From JAJFHI01 sp050633705 (GTDB lineage Bacteria; Pseudomonadota; Alphaproteobacteria; Rhizobiales; Hyphomicrobiaceae), in assembly GCA_050633705.1 (NCBI GenBank), contig JBOEGZ010000002.1, forward strand, positions 124,001-188,000: DNA of 64,000 nucleotides, in the 5' to 3' direction. The notes beneath the pieces are model-generated. The model saw only the letters and a program-made list of their open reading frames with translations. It made no database searches and was not told where the DNA came from. Position 1 is the stretch's first letter; each line of letters starts with the position of its first letter. Of this stretch, positions 7,478 through 17,419 are shown in pieces. A program made the position numbers and the translations under genes.

Positions 7478-8182
7478 TCATCGCTTTGATGCAATGCCTG
7501 CATTCGTCCCACCATAAAGAATTGCCGCACGTAACAAAATAAACAGTAATGTCGCGTTCAACAGATGCCATATGAAATGTGTGCCCATTGGCCCGGCTCC
7601 AGTGAGTGCTGACGACGGACAAATGGCCATATCTACTGTTCGTGCTGTCAACGAAACTGCAAAGATAAGGCCGGCGGCAACAAGACTGAGTCCGGCCCGG
7701 TGGCGATTCGCTGCCAACAATAAGCCCAACACGACAAGCGCGATAAACGCCGGAATATAGGCCGCCGAACCGTTGAGGCATCTACCTCCATCACAACGCA
7801 TCTGACCAGCTTGCCAAAGACCAATGACAAAGACCAAGAGGCCAAAGGCCGTTATGAGCCATCCAACGTTGAAAAAACGTTTCAACGCATAAGCCATGTA
7901 GGCCAGCATGAAAATGCCGATCGGAATCACGTCTGCCATCGAAGCCCAGCGCGTCGCCAAGGTGTGGAACAGGAAACTACCGATCCCAATAATCGCAACC
8001 AGAAGTGTCAGGACCAGATCCGTTATGCGCCGGTTTTCAGGCGGCTGGCGCAACCAAATTACGAAGGCCACCATTGCCGCAATGAGAAACGCAGCGTTGG
8101 TGACAGCGTTTAACGGCTCTGCCCAATAGGCCGGATTCTGCCCGCGCTCACAGTAGGTGAAGATTTGTTCGGACCAGTTCAT
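7478..8182 (-). CDS. Ceramidase-like integral membrane hydrolase (CREST superfamily)
   Basis: A 234-residue protein with about seven membrane helices and the alkaline ceramidase signature. It begins with CERG and PAYWAEPLNAVTNA. The metal site is readable: Ser69-X3-His73-X10-Asp84 (SFLFHTLATRWASMAD) and His202-X3-His206 (HFIWH). These spacings equal those of the zinc and catalytic residues of human ACER3 (S77, H81, D92, H217, H221). It should hydrolyse an amide or related bond of a membrane lipid from within the bilayer. A ceramide or acyl-amine lipid substrate is possible but not shown. The ATG at 8182 is chosen over a GTG three codons earlier because the family begins close to it. Confidence 0.88.
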   Translation of the reverse strand: MNWSEQIFTYCERGQNPAYWAEPLNAVTNAAFLIAAMVAFVIWLRQPPENRRITDLVLTLLVAIIGIGSFLFHTLATRWASMADVIPIGIFMLAYMAYALKRFFNVGWLITAFGLLVFVIGLWQAGQMRCDGGRCLNGSAAYIPAFIALVVLGLLLAANRHRAGLSLVAAGLIFAVSLTARTVDMAICPSSALTGAGPMGTHFIWHLLNATLLFILLRAAILYGGTNAGIASKR

Positions 8183-8260
8183 AATCACCAACTCTCACTG
8201 TCGCTGTGAAGGCATCGCTTTAATGGTCAGCCAAAGCCCCAACTGTGACCAGACGAACGT

Positions 8261-10111
8261 CTAAGTCTTTGGCAGTTGGTTCTTGATGTGCAGTTCTTTC
8301 AACTGTGCCGGATCAACCGTCGACGGTGCACCCATCAACAAGTCTTGAGCCTGTTGGTTCATTGGGAACATAATCACATCGCGCAGATTATCAGCACCTG
8401 CAAGCAGCATAACAATACGGTCAACACCCGGTGCAATGCCACCGTGTGGTGGGGCACCAAATTGTAAGGCCTTGATCATGCCGCCGAATTTTTCTTCCAG
8501 CACATCGGCGCCGTAGCCCGCGATCTTAAACGCCTTGTACATGATCTCAGGCAAGTGATTTCGTATTGCTCCAGATGAAAGCTCAACTCCGTTGCAAACG
8601 ATGTCATATTGATAAGCTTTGATTGCCAGAAGATCTTCGTCGGACTTGGCGTTCTCCAACACGTCCAGTCCGCCTTGCGGCATTGAAAATGGGTTGTGTG
8701 AAAAGTCGATGCGCTTTTCGTCTTCGTTCCATTCAAACATCGGAAAGTCGACGATCCAGCAGAACTTAAACTCATCATCGCTGATCAGTTTTAAATCTTC
8801 GCCAACGCGCGTGCGTGCCTGGCCTGCAAAGCTGTAGAACTTGGCCGGATTTCCAGCGGCGAAAAATACGGCGTCACCAACCTCTAGACCAAGTTGCGTA
8901 CGAATGGCTTCAGCACGCTCAGGACCAATGTTTTTGGCGACAGGTCCTGCGGCTTCACCTTCGTCACGCCAGAAAATATAAGCCATTCCAGGTTGGCCTT
9001 CGCCTTGCGCCCACTTGTTCATGCGATCGCAGAATTTACGGCTGCCACCTTTCGGAGCCGGGATCGCCCAAACCTGGTTTTTGGCGTCCTCATCGAGAAT
9101 GCCAGCAAAAATGCCGAAACCAGATCCGCGGAAATGTTCACTAACATCCTGCATCTCAATTGGGTTTCGCAGGTCTGGTTTATCCGTGCCGTACTTGCGG
9201 ATGGCGTCGTCAAATGGAATGCGCGCAAACTCCTTGGTCACGCTTCTGCCATCGGCAAACTCTTCAAATAAGCCACGCAGAACGGGCTCAATCGCTTGGA
9301 AGACATCTTCCTGAGTGACAAAGCTCATCTCGATATCGAGCTGATAAAATTCCCCCGGCGAGCGATCTGCGCGCGCGTCTTCATCACGAAAACACGGCGC
9401 GATTTGGAAATAACGGTCAAAGCCTGCCATCATGATGAGCTGCTTGAACTGTTGGGGAGCCTGCGGCAATGCATAAAACTTGCCAGGGTGCATGCGCGAT
9501 GGAACGAGGAAATCGCGCGCGCCTTCTGGACTTGATGCTGTCAAAATTGGGGTCTGGAATTCAAAGAACCCACCATCCAGCATACGACGGCGAATGGATG
9601 CGATGATCGAATTGCGCAGCATGATGTTTTTGTGCAGCGTATCGCGGCGCAAATCGAGAAAGCGATATTGTAAACGCAAATCTTCTGGATAGTCCGGCTC
9701 GCCAAACACTGGCACTGGCAATTCTTTCGAAGCCGACAACACTTCGATTTCAGTTGCATAAACTTCAATTTCACCCGTCGCGAGGTCTTTGTTGACCGCC
9801 TCTGGGTCACGCGCCTTGACACGGCCATCGACGCGTATCACCCACTCCGAGCGAACTTTTTCTGCCATCTTGAAGGCGTTGCTGTCTGGATCGGCGACCA
9901 CCTGTGTCAGGCCGTAGTGATCACGTAAATCAATAAACAGCACGCCGCCATGATCGCGAACGCGGTGAACCCAGCCAGACAGGCGGATCGAGCTATCAAC
10001 GTCCGATGACCTCAGCGCTCCACACGAGTGGGAGCGATAGATATGATCAGGACCGCCCAATCTCGTGTCTAGACCGCTGGTCGCTGCCGATTTGTTCATG
10101 CCTTCAGCCAT
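8261..10111 (-). CDS. aspS: Aspartate--tRNA(Asp/Asn) ligase
   Basis: A 616-residue bacterial-type class II aminoacyl-tRNA synthetase. An N-terminal OB-fold anticodon-binding domain (LSGWVHRVRDHGGVLFIDLRD near 44-64) precedes the catalytic core (YRFLDLRRD, FRDEDARADRSPGEFYQLDIE), with the GAD insertion in between and the C-terminal GVDRIVMLLAG motif. It charges tRNA-Asp. Alphaproteobacteria often use a non-discriminating form together with GatCAB, which cannot be told from this window alone. A second ATG four codons in is an alternative start. It is divergent from rnd. Confidence 0.97.
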   Translation of the reverse strand: MAEGMNKSAATSGLDTRLGGPDHIYRSHSCGALRSSDVDSSIRLSGWVHRVRDHGGVLFIDLRDHYGLTQVVADPDSNAFKMAEKVRSEWVIRVDGRVKARDPEAVNKDLATGEIEVYATEIEVLSASKELPVPVFGEPDYPEDLRLQYRFLDLRRDTLHKNIMLRNSIIASIRRRMLDGGFFEFQTPILTASSPEGARDFLVPSRMHPGKFYALPQAPQQFKQLIMMAGFDRYFQIAPCFRDEDARADRSPGEFYQLDIEMSFVTQEDVFQAIEPVLRGLFEEFADGRSVTKEFARIPFDDAIRKYGTDKPDLRNPIEMQDVSEHFRGSGFGIFAGILDEDAKNQVWAIPAPKGGSRKFCDRMNKWAQGEGQPGMAYIFWRDEGEAAGPVAKNIGPERAEAIRTQLGLEVGDAVFFAAGNPAKFYSFAGQARTRVGEDLKLISDDEFKFCWIVDFPMFEWNEDEKRIDFSHNPFSMPQGGLDVLENAKSDEDLLAIKAYQYDIVCNGVELSSGAIRNHLPEIMYKAFKIAGYGADVLEEKFGGMIKALQFGAPPHGGIAPGVDRIVMLLAGADNLRDVIMFPMNQQAQDLLMGAPSTVDPAQLKELHIKNQLPKT

Positions 10112-10440
10112 CGTTGCTGTGCCTCGTCCAAAAAATACTTATGGGGTTTTGCCAGAGTCTAATAACCGTAATCGACGAATCACCGCGCCAACCCAAGCCG
10201 CCAGTCAGTCTCTGAAACAAAGGACTCTTTCGCCGCGGACAAGCGCATGGCCCCCGCCAGTTGTCAAGATCAGGGCACCACAATGAGGACCTCAGAGTAT
10301 CCCTCAGCCATGCACCCAGGCATTGAATGTGGCTCAGCATCACCAATCGCGACAATATTGGCCATCTTCTCCTTGAGATTTCGCCGAGCAACGCAATCAT
10401 CCGCGACAAGACGGACTGGTTGGGTTATACGGCGGGCAAC
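10112..10440. promoter_or_regulatory. Divergent promoter region between aspS and rnd
   Basis: These 329 bases separate the divergent starts of aspS and rnd and must hold both promoters. The rnd frame is open for 38 more codons upstream, but that stretch has no resemblance to RNase D. No riboswitch, T-box or clear palindrome was recognised. Confidence 0.4.
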
Positions 10441-11604
10441 ATGCAAGTCATTACTGATACAGCCGCACTCGAGGCGGCATGTTCGAGGCTGGCAAAGGCC
10501 GACTTTGCCACCATCGATACCGAATTTCTGCGCGAACAGACGTTCTGGCCGCAGTTGTGCCTGATCCAAATGGCCGGTCCTGACGGCGAGTATATCGTCG
10601 ACCCACTGGCTGACGGCATCGATTTGGCCCCTTTCTGGCTCCTGATGAGTGACAATTCTGTTGTCAAAGTCTTTCACGCCGCCCGCCAGGATCTGGAAAT
10701 CATTTATTCAATGTCTGGGGGCAACATGGCGGCACCGGTGTTTGACACCCAGGTTGCTGCTATGGTCTGCGGGTTTGGCGACAGCATCAGCTACGTCAAC
10801 TTGGTCAAGCAGATCACCGGGGCAAATCTCGACAAATCGTCTCGCTTTACCGATTGGAGCCGCCGCCCTCTCTCCGACAAGCAGCTCAACTATGCCATGG
10901 GCGATGTCACACACTTGCGCGAGGTCTACCTGTCACTCAAATCTGAGTTGGAAAAAAACGACCGGGCCACCTGGCTTGACGAAGAAATGAGCACATTAAC
11001 GAGCCCCAAAACCTATCAATCTCCTCCTGAAGAGGCTTGGAGACGGCTAAAGCTGCGCGTCAAGAACCGCAAATCTTTGTCGGTATTGATCGAGCTAGCC
11101 GCTTGGCGTGAAACTCTCGCCCAAAAGCAAGATATTCCACGCGGACGCGTGCTGCGCGACGAAGCGCTTTACGACATCGCCAACCAGATGCCAACCGAGA
11201 CCGAAAAGCTCTCGGAGTTACGCACGTTATCAAACGGCTTTGCGCGGTCAGCAAGAGCGAAAGAGATTGTTGCCGCTGTTCGCCAGGGTCTTGACCGCGA
11301 TATGACGACCTTGCCTGAGATTAAACGTGGCAAAGCCTTAACACCGGAAGCAACAGCAACACTTGAACTCCTGAAAGTCTTGCTCAAAGCGTCCGCCGCC
11401 CAGCATCGCGTGGCGACACGATTGATTGCTGATGCGTCTGACTTAGAACGTCTGGCGTCTGAAAAGAAGCCTGATGTATCAGCGCTGAAAGGCTGGCGAC
11501 TGAAGTTATTTGGCGAAGATGCCCTGCGCCTAAAGCGTGGTGAGTTGGCCCTAACGCTATCGGGAAGCGACGTGAAGGCGATCCCTGTCAAAGATTTGGG
11601 CTGA
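10441..11604 (+). CDS. rnd: Ribonuclease D
   Basis: A 387-residue 3'-5' exoribonuclease of the DEDDy family, acting in tRNA and stable RNA maturation. Exo I is IDTEFLRE (Asp26, Glu28), Exo II is FHAARQDLE (Asp84 region), and Exo III is LNYAMGDVTHL, which supplies the Tyr and Asp. A C-terminal HRDC domain follows (AAWRETLAQKQDIPRGRVLRDEAL) and a second helical domain. The ATG at 10441 gives the usual family length and begins at the first strand; the upstream extension is unlikely. It converges on the DnaJ-family gene with a 45-base gap and no clear terminator. Confidence 0.95.
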   Translation: MQVITDTAALEAACSRLAKADFATIDTEFLREQTFWPQLCLIQMAGPDGEYIVDPLADGIDLAPFWLLMSDNSVVKVFHAARQDLEIIYSMSGGNMAAPVFDTQVAAMVCGFGDSISYVNLVKQITGANLDKSSRFTDWSRRPLSDKQLNYAMGDVTHLREVYLSLKSELEKNDRATWLDEEMSTLTSPKTYQSPPEEAWRRLKLRVKNRKSLSVLIELAAWRETLAQKQDIPRGRVLRDEALYDIANQMPTETEKLSELRTLSNGFARSARAKEIVAAVRQGLDRDMTTLPEIKRGKALTPEATATLELLKVLLKASAAQHRVATRLIADASDLERLASEKKPDVSALKGWRLKLFGEDALRLKRGELALTLSGSDVKAIPVKDLG

Positions 11605-11649
11605 CATCTGAAGCGTTACAAATTCGAATATCCAAACTCGAACCGCAAC

Positions 11650-12558
11650 TCAACTTTGACGTGGATTGTAGCTGTTGTGCTCACGCCACTTTGTCAGGAA
11701 GTCTTCCAAGTCCTCATCGATCTCATCCGGCAGAACAATTTCAACGGTGACCAGTTGATCTCCAGGTTTTGCTCCGGCTGGCGTGACACCTTTGCCTTTG
11801 AGACGGAACGTCCGGCCCGAACTTGTTCCCTTCGGGATGGTAAGATTGACCCGCCCCGAAACCGTCGGAACTTCAATTTTCCCACCAATGATCGCTTCAT
11901 CGATCGAGATCGCCAGCGTAATCAGAATGTCATTTTTCTCGCGGGTAAAGCGGGTATCCGGGCGCACCTTGATTTCAACAAGTGCATCTCCAGAAGCTCC
12001 GCCATTAAATCCGGAGCCACCTTTACCCTTCAAGCGCAGCGTCTTACCATCTGTCACTCCGGCAGGAACGTTGAGATCAAGAACACCGCCTTCCGGTAGG
12101 GTCACACGTTTCTTAGCCCCCTCGATGGATTCAATAAAATCGACTTCAAGAGTGTAGCGAACATCTTGTCCACGGCGTTGAGCTGGTCGTCGTTGTGCGC
12201 CACCAAAGCCTCCGCCAAATATGTCGCCAAAGATCCCGCTAAAATCGGCGTCGTCGAATCCCGCACCTGCTGGTCCACGGCGGCCAGCAGAGCCAAAGCC
12301 ACCCGCACCAGCGCCTGCAAATCCACGGACAGGATCACCACTGGCATCTATGAGCCCGGCATCGAACTTCTGACGCGTTTCCTTGTCTCCGACTATTTTA
12401 TAAGCGGCTGAGACATTCTTGAACCGGTCGGCAGCATTGGCATCATCAGGGTTGAGATCGGGGTGCAACTCTTTAGCCAAACGACGGTATGCGCGGCGGA
12501 TTTCTTCGTCCGTCGCGGTCTCGCTCACACCCAGTAAGACGTAAGGGTTCTGCGCCAT
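11650..12558 (-). CDS. DnaJ-family co-chaperone, CbpA-like (no zinc finger)
   Basis: A 302-residue type II J-domain protein. The J domain occupies about residues 1-70, with the HPD motif (LHPDLN) that stimulates DnaK. A Gly/Phe-rich linker follows (AGAGAGGFGSAG, FGGGFGG), then two beta-sandwich substrate-binding domains typical of CbpA/DnaJ C-termini (LPEGGVLDLNVPAG, LTIPKGTSSGRTFRLKGKG). The CxxCxGxG zinc repeats of DnaJ are absent. The ATG at 12558 (MAQNPYVLLGV) starts at the J domain; 48 further open codons upstream are not family-like. Confidence 0.93.
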   Translation of the reverse strand: MAQNPYVLLGVSETATDEEIRRAYRRLAKELHPDLNPDDANAADRFKNVSAAYKIVGDKETRQKFDAGLIDASGDPVRGFAGAGAGGFGSAGRRGPAGAGFDDADFSGIFGDIFGGGFGGAQRRPAQRRGQDVRYTLEVDFIESIEGAKKRVTLPEGGVLDLNVPAGVTDGKTLRLKGKGGSGFNGGASGDALVEIKVRPDTRFTREKNDILITLAISIDEAIIGGKIEVPTVSGRVNLTIPKGTSSGRTFRLKGKGVTPAGAKPGDQLVTVEIVLPDEIDEDLEDFLTKWREHNSYNPRQS

Positions 12559-12796
12559 AAGTTTCGGCCGTCCTAAATTCAAACCACGGCCATTTGGCCG
12601 TGGACACCAATTTTCATACACGGGGGGCGTCGTGAAAGGTAAAAACTGCCCAATTCCCCGTTGCTTAATGAAGATCATACACGCGTTGGAACGTGTTACC
12701 ACTTACTCAGGTAACAAACCAAACATTAGCCCAAAATGTGGCTATCGCGCGCCGTATTTTCAAGCAAGCAACGTTAAGTCGTGGATGAATGAAATC

Positions 12797-14320
12797 TTAA
12801 ACTTCTACACGGCTTGTGTTGCCAAACAGCTTAGCCAGGCTCTCCATCCTGCGCTCGACACGCTCGCCGGCGAGGCTGGCATGGGCTTTTGGTAGTTTCA
12901 GGACCAAGACATCGTCTTCAACACCGATATCAATTTCGTCGATAACGCCTGGCATGCCCGCAGACAGCAAATGAGCAACCCTGATTGCCTGTCCAATGAT
13001 CCGGGCGCGAAGCAGCATGTCATCACACACGGCATTTTTGAGCCGCTTCGAAAGAGATCCACTTGCATATTCTCCTTTTCCGGCATTGCGGAAAAATACC
13101 GTGAGCGCCATGAAGAAACGACCTGGATGATCAATGCCCGCAAGGGCTGCATGTGCGACCATGTTGAGACTTTGGGTGCCGCGATAGTCCGGATGGGCCC
13201 GCCAACCGATATCAGATACCAAGCAAGAGGCATGACGTAATCGGCGTTGTTCTGGGCTTTCTTCTATTTTAGAATTTTCAATCAAACGGTCGGTCCAGCC
13301 ACACAACTCGAAAGCATGTTCGACAGAGCGCGAACGCAATCGCGCAAAGTTTTGGCTAAAAGCAATAAGGGGATCGCGGGATTGTTCGCTTTTCGGCATC
13401 AGGGAGTAAAGCAAGCCTTCGCGAATACCAAAAATCGAAAACACAACTTTGCTCGGTGCCACTTTATTCAAAAGCCGCTCCAAAACGAGCCCGCCTATCG
13501 GCACAATTTCTCGACGTGCTTTCGAAATCGCGGAAGATGCTGGAATATCGCCGGACGTCGTCAATTTCTTCACAAACCTGGCAACATCGTCGCTCGACAT
13601 TTCATAGCCATGCATAACTTGCAGCGGATAATCTCTATCCGTCATGTGAAGTTTGGCAATCGCGCGCCACGTCCCACCAACCACATAAAACGGGCGACCT
13701 TTGCCTTCCGCCAACCACGGCAACTTTTCCAGCGATTGATCGATCAGTTTCTTGGCAACCGCAAGATCACCACCAGATTGATCCAACAACCTCAAGCCAC
13801 CAAGAGGCAATGTCGTGGCATTATTCACGGTATCGTTGGAAATATCGATCAGTTCCAGGCTGCCGCCACCAAGATCGCCAGCAAACCCATCGGCATGCGG
13901 GAAGCCCATTTGGATACCATAGGCGGCAAGCCGGGCTTCTTTCTCACCCGACACAATCTCGATTTTTACACCGCAGGCTTTTTCACCTTTACGAATGAAT
14001 TCGCGACCATCCAAGGCATCGCGGACGGCAGCCGTTGCTATGGCGCGCAAGTTCTTGCAGCCGATAACGCGCGCAATCGCACGAAATCGACTAAGAGCTT
14101 TAAGTGCCCGCGACGTGCTTTCGGCCCCCAAATGTCCGGTTGTCGCAACCGAACGCCCCAGGCCGCAGAGTACTTTTTCATTAAACAATGGCGTTGGTGC
14201 TCGAACCGCTCCTTCGTAGACCACCAGACGAACAGAGTTTGACCCGATGTCAATCACACCCATCGGCTCAAGCTCGGCAAAGCGGCTTCGTTCGCTGAAC
14301 AATTGCGTCGTCGCTGTCAC
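12797..14320 (-). CDS. ppx: Exopolyphosphatase / Ppx-GppA family phosphatase
   Basis: A 507-residue member of the ASKHA Ppx/GppA family. The N-terminal phosphate-binding loop VIDIGSNSVRLVVYE lies at about 22-36, ATAAVRDA near 95-102, and the second phosphate loop GDLGGGSLELIDI near 147-159. A C-terminal HD-like helical domain follows, with HPDYRG. It hydrolyses polyphosphate from the ends, and may also act on pppGpp. It lies directly downstream of ppk1 on the same strand with a 9-base gap, the usual arrangement for synthesis and breakdown of polyphosphate in one operon. Confidence 0.94.
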   Translation of the reverse strand: MTATTQLFSERSRFAELEPMGVIDIGSNSVRLVVYEGAVRAPTPLFNEKVLCGLGRSVATTGHLGAESTSRALKALSRFRAIARVIGCKNLRAIATAAVRDALDGREFIRKGEKACGVKIEIVSGEKEARLAAYGIQMGFPHADGFAGDLGGGSLELIDISNDTVNNATTLPLGGLRLLDQSGGDLAVAKKLIDQSLEKLPWLAEGKGRPFYVVGGTWRAIAKLHMTDRDYPLQVMHGYEMSSDDVARFVKKLTTSGDIPASSAISKARREIVPIGGLVLERLLNKVAPSKVVFSIFGIREGLLYSLMPKSEQSRDPLIAFSQNFARLRSRSVEHAFELCGWTDRLIENSKIEESPEQRRLRHASCLVSDIGWRAHPDYRGTQSLNMVAHAALAGIDHPGRFFMALTVFFRNAGKGEYASGSLSKRLKNAVCDDMLLRARIIGQAIRVAHLLSAGMPGVIDEIDIGVEDDVLVLKLPKAHASLAGERVERRMESLAKLFGNTSRVEV

Positions 14321-14329
14321 TTGAAGCGC

Positions 14330-16507
14330 CTAGTCCTTTGCAACCAAATTAAACCGCGGCGGAAAATCATCTTTCAGCGATCCTCCACGCCCCGATAGTG
14401 ATGGGTTCGTCATAAAGTATTGATGTACATTAAACGGCGTCTCACCTTCGCCAGGTTGAATTCGCTCCGAAGAACCATCTGCATTGATGAGCCAGCTTTG
14501 CTGGTTGTCGCGCAAATTAGCAACCATTATCTGATTGATAACCTGCTCGTGCACGGTCGAATTGACAATCGGCGTTAATGCTTCAACACGTCGATCAAGA
14601 TTACGCGGCATCATATCAGCCGAACTAATATAGATGTTTGCGTTTTCAGAGGGTAATCCGCTCCCGCCGCCGAAACAATAAATCCTGGAGTGTTCTAAAA
14701 AGCGGCCGATGATACTCTTAACGCGTATGTTTTCAGACAACCCTTTAATACCCGGACGCAAACAGCAAATACCGCGGACAACAAGTTCAATCGGCACACC
14801 CGCCTGGCTGGCCTCATAGAGCGCCTCGATGATCCCCATGTCGACCAAGGAATTCATTTTCATCCAGATTGCTGCTGGTCGCCCGGCTCTGGCGTGATCA
14901 ATTTCTTCTTCGATGTGCTGCAACACTCTGGCGCGAATTCCATGCGGGCTTGCAGCCATCAGCTCAAGCTCTCCCGGCTCACCATAACCCGTTACAAAAT
15001 TCATAATTCGAGTGACATCGCGCACCATCACTTCATTTTTCGTAAACAAAGACAGGTCGGTATAAACGCGGGCGGTATGAGGGTGATAATTCCCGGTTCC
15101 AATATGGCAGTATGTCGTCAACTCATGCCCTTCACGGCGCACGACGATCCCAAGCTTTGCGTGCGTCTTCATCTCGATAAAGCCATAGACGACATGCACG
15201 CCTGCATTTTCCAAATCTCGAGCCCAGCGAATGTTAGCAGCCTCATCGAAACGCGCCTTAAGCTCAACAACAGCTGTTACTGATTTTCCCGCCTCGACAG
15301 CCTCTTTCAATGCATCAACAAACGGACTATCGCGAGACGTGCGATAAAGCGTCCACTTGATCGCCATCACGTTTGGATCGGCAACGGCCTGACGCAAAAA
15401 CTGCAACACGACATCAAATGATTCATAAGGGTGGTGGACGATTAGGTCCTTTGCGCTAATGGCAGCAAAGCAATCGCCGTTGTATTCGCGAATACGCTCG
15501 GGAAAGCGGATATCAAATGGCTTGAACTGCAAATCGGGACGATCTGAGACGATCAATTGCTCGGTGTCTGAGACACCAAGCAAGCCCTTTTTTATGAAGA
15601 CTTCCTTCTCACCAATCTCTAAAGCCTTGATGACAAACTGTTGCAAGTCATCAGGCATACGCGCATCGATCTCGAGGCGAATCACATGCCCCCGCCGTCG
15701 GCGCTTGAGCTGCGTTTCAAACGAACGCACGAGGTCTTCAGCTTCTTCTTGCAGTTCGATATCACTGTCACGCAGCACCCGGAAAGAGCCCTTGGCTTCG
15801 ACCTTAAAGCCGGTGAACAATTTGTCGATGAAGCGGGCAATCAGGCTTTCGATTTTTACGAACCGAATTGCGTTTGTATCGTCTTCGGAAACCCGCAATC
15901 GAATAAATCGTTCCAGTTGCCCTGGGATCGGGATCAGTCCCGTCATCGAATCGTCGTCGTCTTTTTTTGTCTTTTTCCGCTTCATGGAAACGGCAAGCGT
16001 CAATCCCTTGTTCGGTATGAACGGAAAGGGGTGGGCCGGATCGACCGCAATCGGTGTCAAAATTGGAAAGATGTGGGTCATGAACAGGTCTTCAAGCCAC
16101 GCCATTTCCTCTTTCGTAACACTTTCAAAATCAATCAGGCCGATGCCTTCATCCGCCATCTCGGCTGATATACCGCTCCAAAGCTTCTGCTTTTGAGCAA
16201 CAAGATTGGCCACGAACGTATTGATCTCATTGATTTGTTGGAGCGGTGTAAGACCATCTTGCGACCTTTTGGTCACGCCAGCTGCAATCTGGCCGTAAAT
16301 ACCAGCCGCGCGAACCATGTAAAATTCATCGAGGTTTGAGGCCGCAATTGACAAAAACCTCAGGCGTTCCAAAACAGGGTGCGATGCTTTCTCGGCCTCG
16401 CGCAAAACACGATGATTGAATTGCAACCAAGAAAGTTCGCGGTTGTAATACCGCGACGGTCCCTCAGGAACACCGATGCTTTCTGAACTGCTTTCTACGT
16501 TTTGCAA
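14330..16507 (-). CDS. ppk1: Polyphosphate kinase 1
   Basis: A 725-residue PPK1 that makes inorganic polyphosphate from ATP at the membrane or cytoplasm. The N-terminal domain motif RELSWLQFNHRVL lies near 23-35 and is followed by ASNLDEFYMVR. The catalytic histidine is in MKTHAKLGIV, and HIGTGNYHPHTARVYTDL supplies the second conserved histidine cluster. The end motif RNLDRRVE is intact. It is the first gene of ppk1-ppx. No phosphate-type regulatory box was recognised upstream. Confidence 0.97.
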   Translation of the reverse strand: MQNVESSSESIGVPEGPSRYYNRELSWLQFNHRVLREAEKASHPVLERLRFLSIAASNLDEFYMVRAAGIYGQIAAGVTKRSQDGLTPLQQINEINTFVANLVAQKQKLWSGISAEMADEGIGLIDFESVTKEEMAWLEDLFMTHIFPILTPIAVDPAHPFPFIPNKGLTLAVSMKRKKTKKDDDDSMTGLIPIPGQLERFIRLRVSEDDTNAIRFVKIESLIARFIDKLFTGFKVEAKGSFRVLRDSDIELQEEAEDLVRSFETQLKRRRRGHVIRLEIDARMPDDLQQFVIKALEIGEKEVFIKKGLLGVSDTEQLIVSDRPDLQFKPFDIRFPERIREYNGDCFAAISAKDLIVHHPYESFDVVLQFLRQAVADPNVMAIKWTLYRTSRDSPFVDALKEAVEAGKSVTAVVELKARFDEAANIRWARDLENAGVHVVYGFIEMKTHAKLGIVVRREGHELTTYCHIGTGNYHPHTARVYTDLSLFTKNEVMVRDVTRIMNFVTGYGEPGELELMAASPHGIRARVLQHIEEEIDHARAGRPAAIWMKMNSLVDMGIIEALYEASQAGVPIELVVRGICCLRPGIKGLSENIRVKSIIGRFLEHSRIYCFGGGSGLPSENANIYISSADMMPRNLDRRVEALTPIVNSTVHEQVINQIMVANLRDNQQSWLINADGSSERIQPGEGETPFNVHQYFMTNPSLSGRGGSLKDDFPPRFNLVAKD

Positions 16508-16726
16508 TACCGGCTCCCGAAATTGTCTTGGTTAGGAATTTTCTGCTTTCAATATGTCACGCTGTGAAGGCGCTCTTTCATCCGATCACGCTGCGGAATT
16601 TGAGACTCCAAACTGGACTTCCAGCCTTATGCCACTTTTCACGGCTTATCAGATAGTCGTCGCCGATCATAAATCGCACATCGAAGTTACCAGCCGCCTA
16701 CTAAGATCTGAGCTGGATGGCAAACG

Positions 16727-17419
16727 CTATTTTGTATCGCGAATGTCTGCAAGGCGATTAAGGGCTTCCAGAGCCAGCGTTCGCGTCACGCGCCGTCGCA
16801 TTGCCAAGGCCAGTTTGTCGATCTCGCTGACGAGCGTCGTCGCCCCATCCATCGTTCTCTCCATGCGTGCCGCCATAAAATCAATGAGCTGGGGATCGAC
16901 AATGAGTTGACGGTCGGAGAAAAGTTTCACCAACACAGCTTTCAAAAGGCTTTCATCCGGCGCTTGGATTTTAACCAACGGCAAAGCGCGCAAACGCGAG
17001 CGCAAATCTGGCAGTGAAATATCAAGCTCACCAGGAGCGGCTCGGGCAGTGAGCAATATCGACAACTTTCGTTCCCGCGCCACATTCAGTAGGTGAAACA
17101 GCACGGTTTGTTCACCAATCCCGCGATCCAAGTCCTCGACACACAATGCGCCTTGTTCCAATAACCCCTCAACGGCATTTTCCGTCAGGTCTGTGGCCGC
17201 AATCGTCATCGCGTTCGAGCGCTGCCGCCAGACACTTGCAAGGTGGCTTTTGCCCGCGCCAGGGGGCCCTGAAACCACCGCCGCCCAGTGCTGCCAATTC
17301 GGCCATTGATCAATCAACTTGACAGCTGCCGAATTGGATTGGCTGACAAAAAAGTCTTCTGCCCCAAAAGCCGATCGATGGGGAAGGTCAAGAATGAGCT
17401 GGCGTGGTGCCGGTGTCAT
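16727..17419 (-). CDS. hdaA: HdaA/DnaA-like regulatory inactivator (AAA+)
   Basis: A 230-residue AAA+ protein resembling the ATPase core of DnaA without its DNA-binding domain. The P-loop GPPGAGKS is at 51-58, the Walker B-like LCVEDLD near 131-137, and sensor elements follow (LSILLTARAAPGE, DLRSRLRALP). HdaA binds the beta clamp to inactivate DnaA-ATP after replication initiation. The N-terminal QLILDLP segment fits the clamp-binding peptide (QL-L-L) of Hda proteins. Its start overlaps the stop of the upstream AI-2E permease gene by 4 bases, an arrangement shared by many Rhizobiales. Confidence 0.9.
   Translation of the reverse strand: MTPAPRQLILDLPHRSAFGAEDFFVSQSNSAAVKLIDQWPNWQHWAAVVSGPPGAGKSHLASVWRQRSNAMTIAATDLTENAVEGLLEQGALCVEDLDRGIGEQTVLFHLLNVARERKLSILLTARAAPGELDISLPDLRSRLRALPLVKIQAPDESLLKAVLVKLFSDRQLIVDPQLIDFMAARMERTMDGATTLVSEIDKLALAMRRRVTRTLALEALNRLADIRDTK

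Noticed and set aside
13247..14242. 331-codon open frame on the plus strand
   Set aside because: It lies wholly antisense to ppx, which has intact family motifs; the frame is a by-product of codon bias.
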